A stretch of DNA of 14,260 bases from Methanobacteriota archaeon (lineage in GTDB: Archaea > Thermoplasmatota > Poseidoniia > Poseidoniales > Poseidoniaceae). The stretch's first letter is position 1, and each line of letters begins with the position of its first letter. Shown one piece after another: positions 13,982 to 14,260 of this stretch. The notes under the pieces were generated by a model. The model saw only the letters and a program-made list of their open reading frames with translations, was not told where the DNA came from and ran no database searches. Location of the stretch: positions 1 through 14,260 of the forward strand of contig JAACDL010000147.1 of NCBI GenBank assembly GCA_009936765.1. Direction: 5' to 3'. The translations under genes and the position numbers were made by a program.

Positions 13982-14260
13982 TCAACAGTTTTCAGAAGAT
14001 GCTGGTTGGTCTTCATCATCATCATTGGCTTCATTGGCGTCCCAAAAGAACTTAATTTTAGAACTGGAATCAACATGGATTTCACCATTTTCATTTTCAA
14101 TAGTTACCTCAAAGGTGTAACAACCATCATCGCTGTAGAAATCATCTCTTTCTAAATCCCCAGCACCTGTACCGGGCAGTGTTACCCAATTGAAACTGAA
14201 TTCGCCAAGACCGTTGACAATACCTTCATCAGCGTTAATAGAATTATATTCATACTTTAC
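13982..14260 (-). CDS. probable surface protein, C-terminal fragment (cut by window edge)
   Basis: The minus strand is open from the window edge to a TGA at 13982-13984, giving the last 92 residues of a larger protein. The visible part has alternating beta-strand patterns (GEFSFNWVTLPGTG, then CYTFEVTIENENGEIHVDSS), as in Ig-like or PKD-like domains. It ends in an acidic, low-complexity tail (ANDDDEDQPASSENC) whose final residue is Cys. No membrane helix is visible, so if it is exported any anchor must be elsewhere. The family is not recognisable from this fragment. The 67-bp spacer after it holds the promoter of the next minus-strand gene. Confidence 0.75.
   Translation of the reverse strand, partial: VKYEYNSINADEGIVNGLGEFSFNWVTLPGTGAGDLERDDFYSDDGCYTFEVTIENENGEIHVDSSSKIKFFWDANEANDDDEDQPASSENC

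Noticed and set aside
1..14260. Search by eye for CRISPR arrays, insertion sequences, attachment sites and phage genes
   Set aside because: No regularly spaced direct repeats, transposase motifs or terminal inverted repeats were seen. Composition and codon use look even across the window.

Overview
The window looks like a piece of an archaeal chromosome. It encodes an archaeal-type oligosaccharyltransferase (AglB/STT3) and a CDP-archaeol synthase (CarS), the enzyme that activates archaeal ether lipids for headgroup attachment. By eye the GC content is in the low-to-mid 40s percent. Genes are tightly packed, promoters are short TATA types, and acidic, Asn/Asp/Thr-rich surface proteins are abundant. 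This would suit a marine planktonic Thermoplasmatota archaeon (Poseidoniales, formerly Marine Group II, or a relative). That placement is inference; only the archaeal assignment is well supported.

Layout: (1) 1-198, minus strand, is the N-terminal part of an unrecognised protein. (2) 199-290 is a short spacer with a perfect 6-1-6 inverted repeat and a 7-bp GC hairpin. (3) 291-9869, minus strand, is a giant aglB of 3192 residues that fills two thirds of the window. It has an extra N-terminal membrane module of about ten helices, a complete STT3 core with its acidic motifs and WWDYG, about 1800 residues of tandem beta-rich domains beyond the core, and a C-terminal membrane anchor. (4) 9870-10023 is a structured spacer with a run of inverted repeats. 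(5) 10024-11274, minus strand, is purD (purine biosynthesis). (6) Diverging from it, 11364-11972 plus is carS. (7) 12023-13690 plus is a secreted, membrane-anchored, sequon-rich surface protein. (8) 13696-13914 minus is a small, very basic protein with a good TATA box. (9) 13982-14260 minus is the C-terminal part of a probable surface protein.

The genes centre on the cell envelope: N-glycosylation (AglB), membrane lipid synthesis (CarS) and surface proteins likely to be glycosylated. purD is a housekeeping neighbour. The main novelty candidate is AglB itself. The glycosylating enzyme appears fused to a long, heavily sequon-bearing extracellular stalk anchored in the membrane at both ends, so the enzyme may also be a major surface glycoprotein and a substrate of its own reaction. 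No tRNA, rRNA, CRISPR array, insertion sequence or phage gene was seen.
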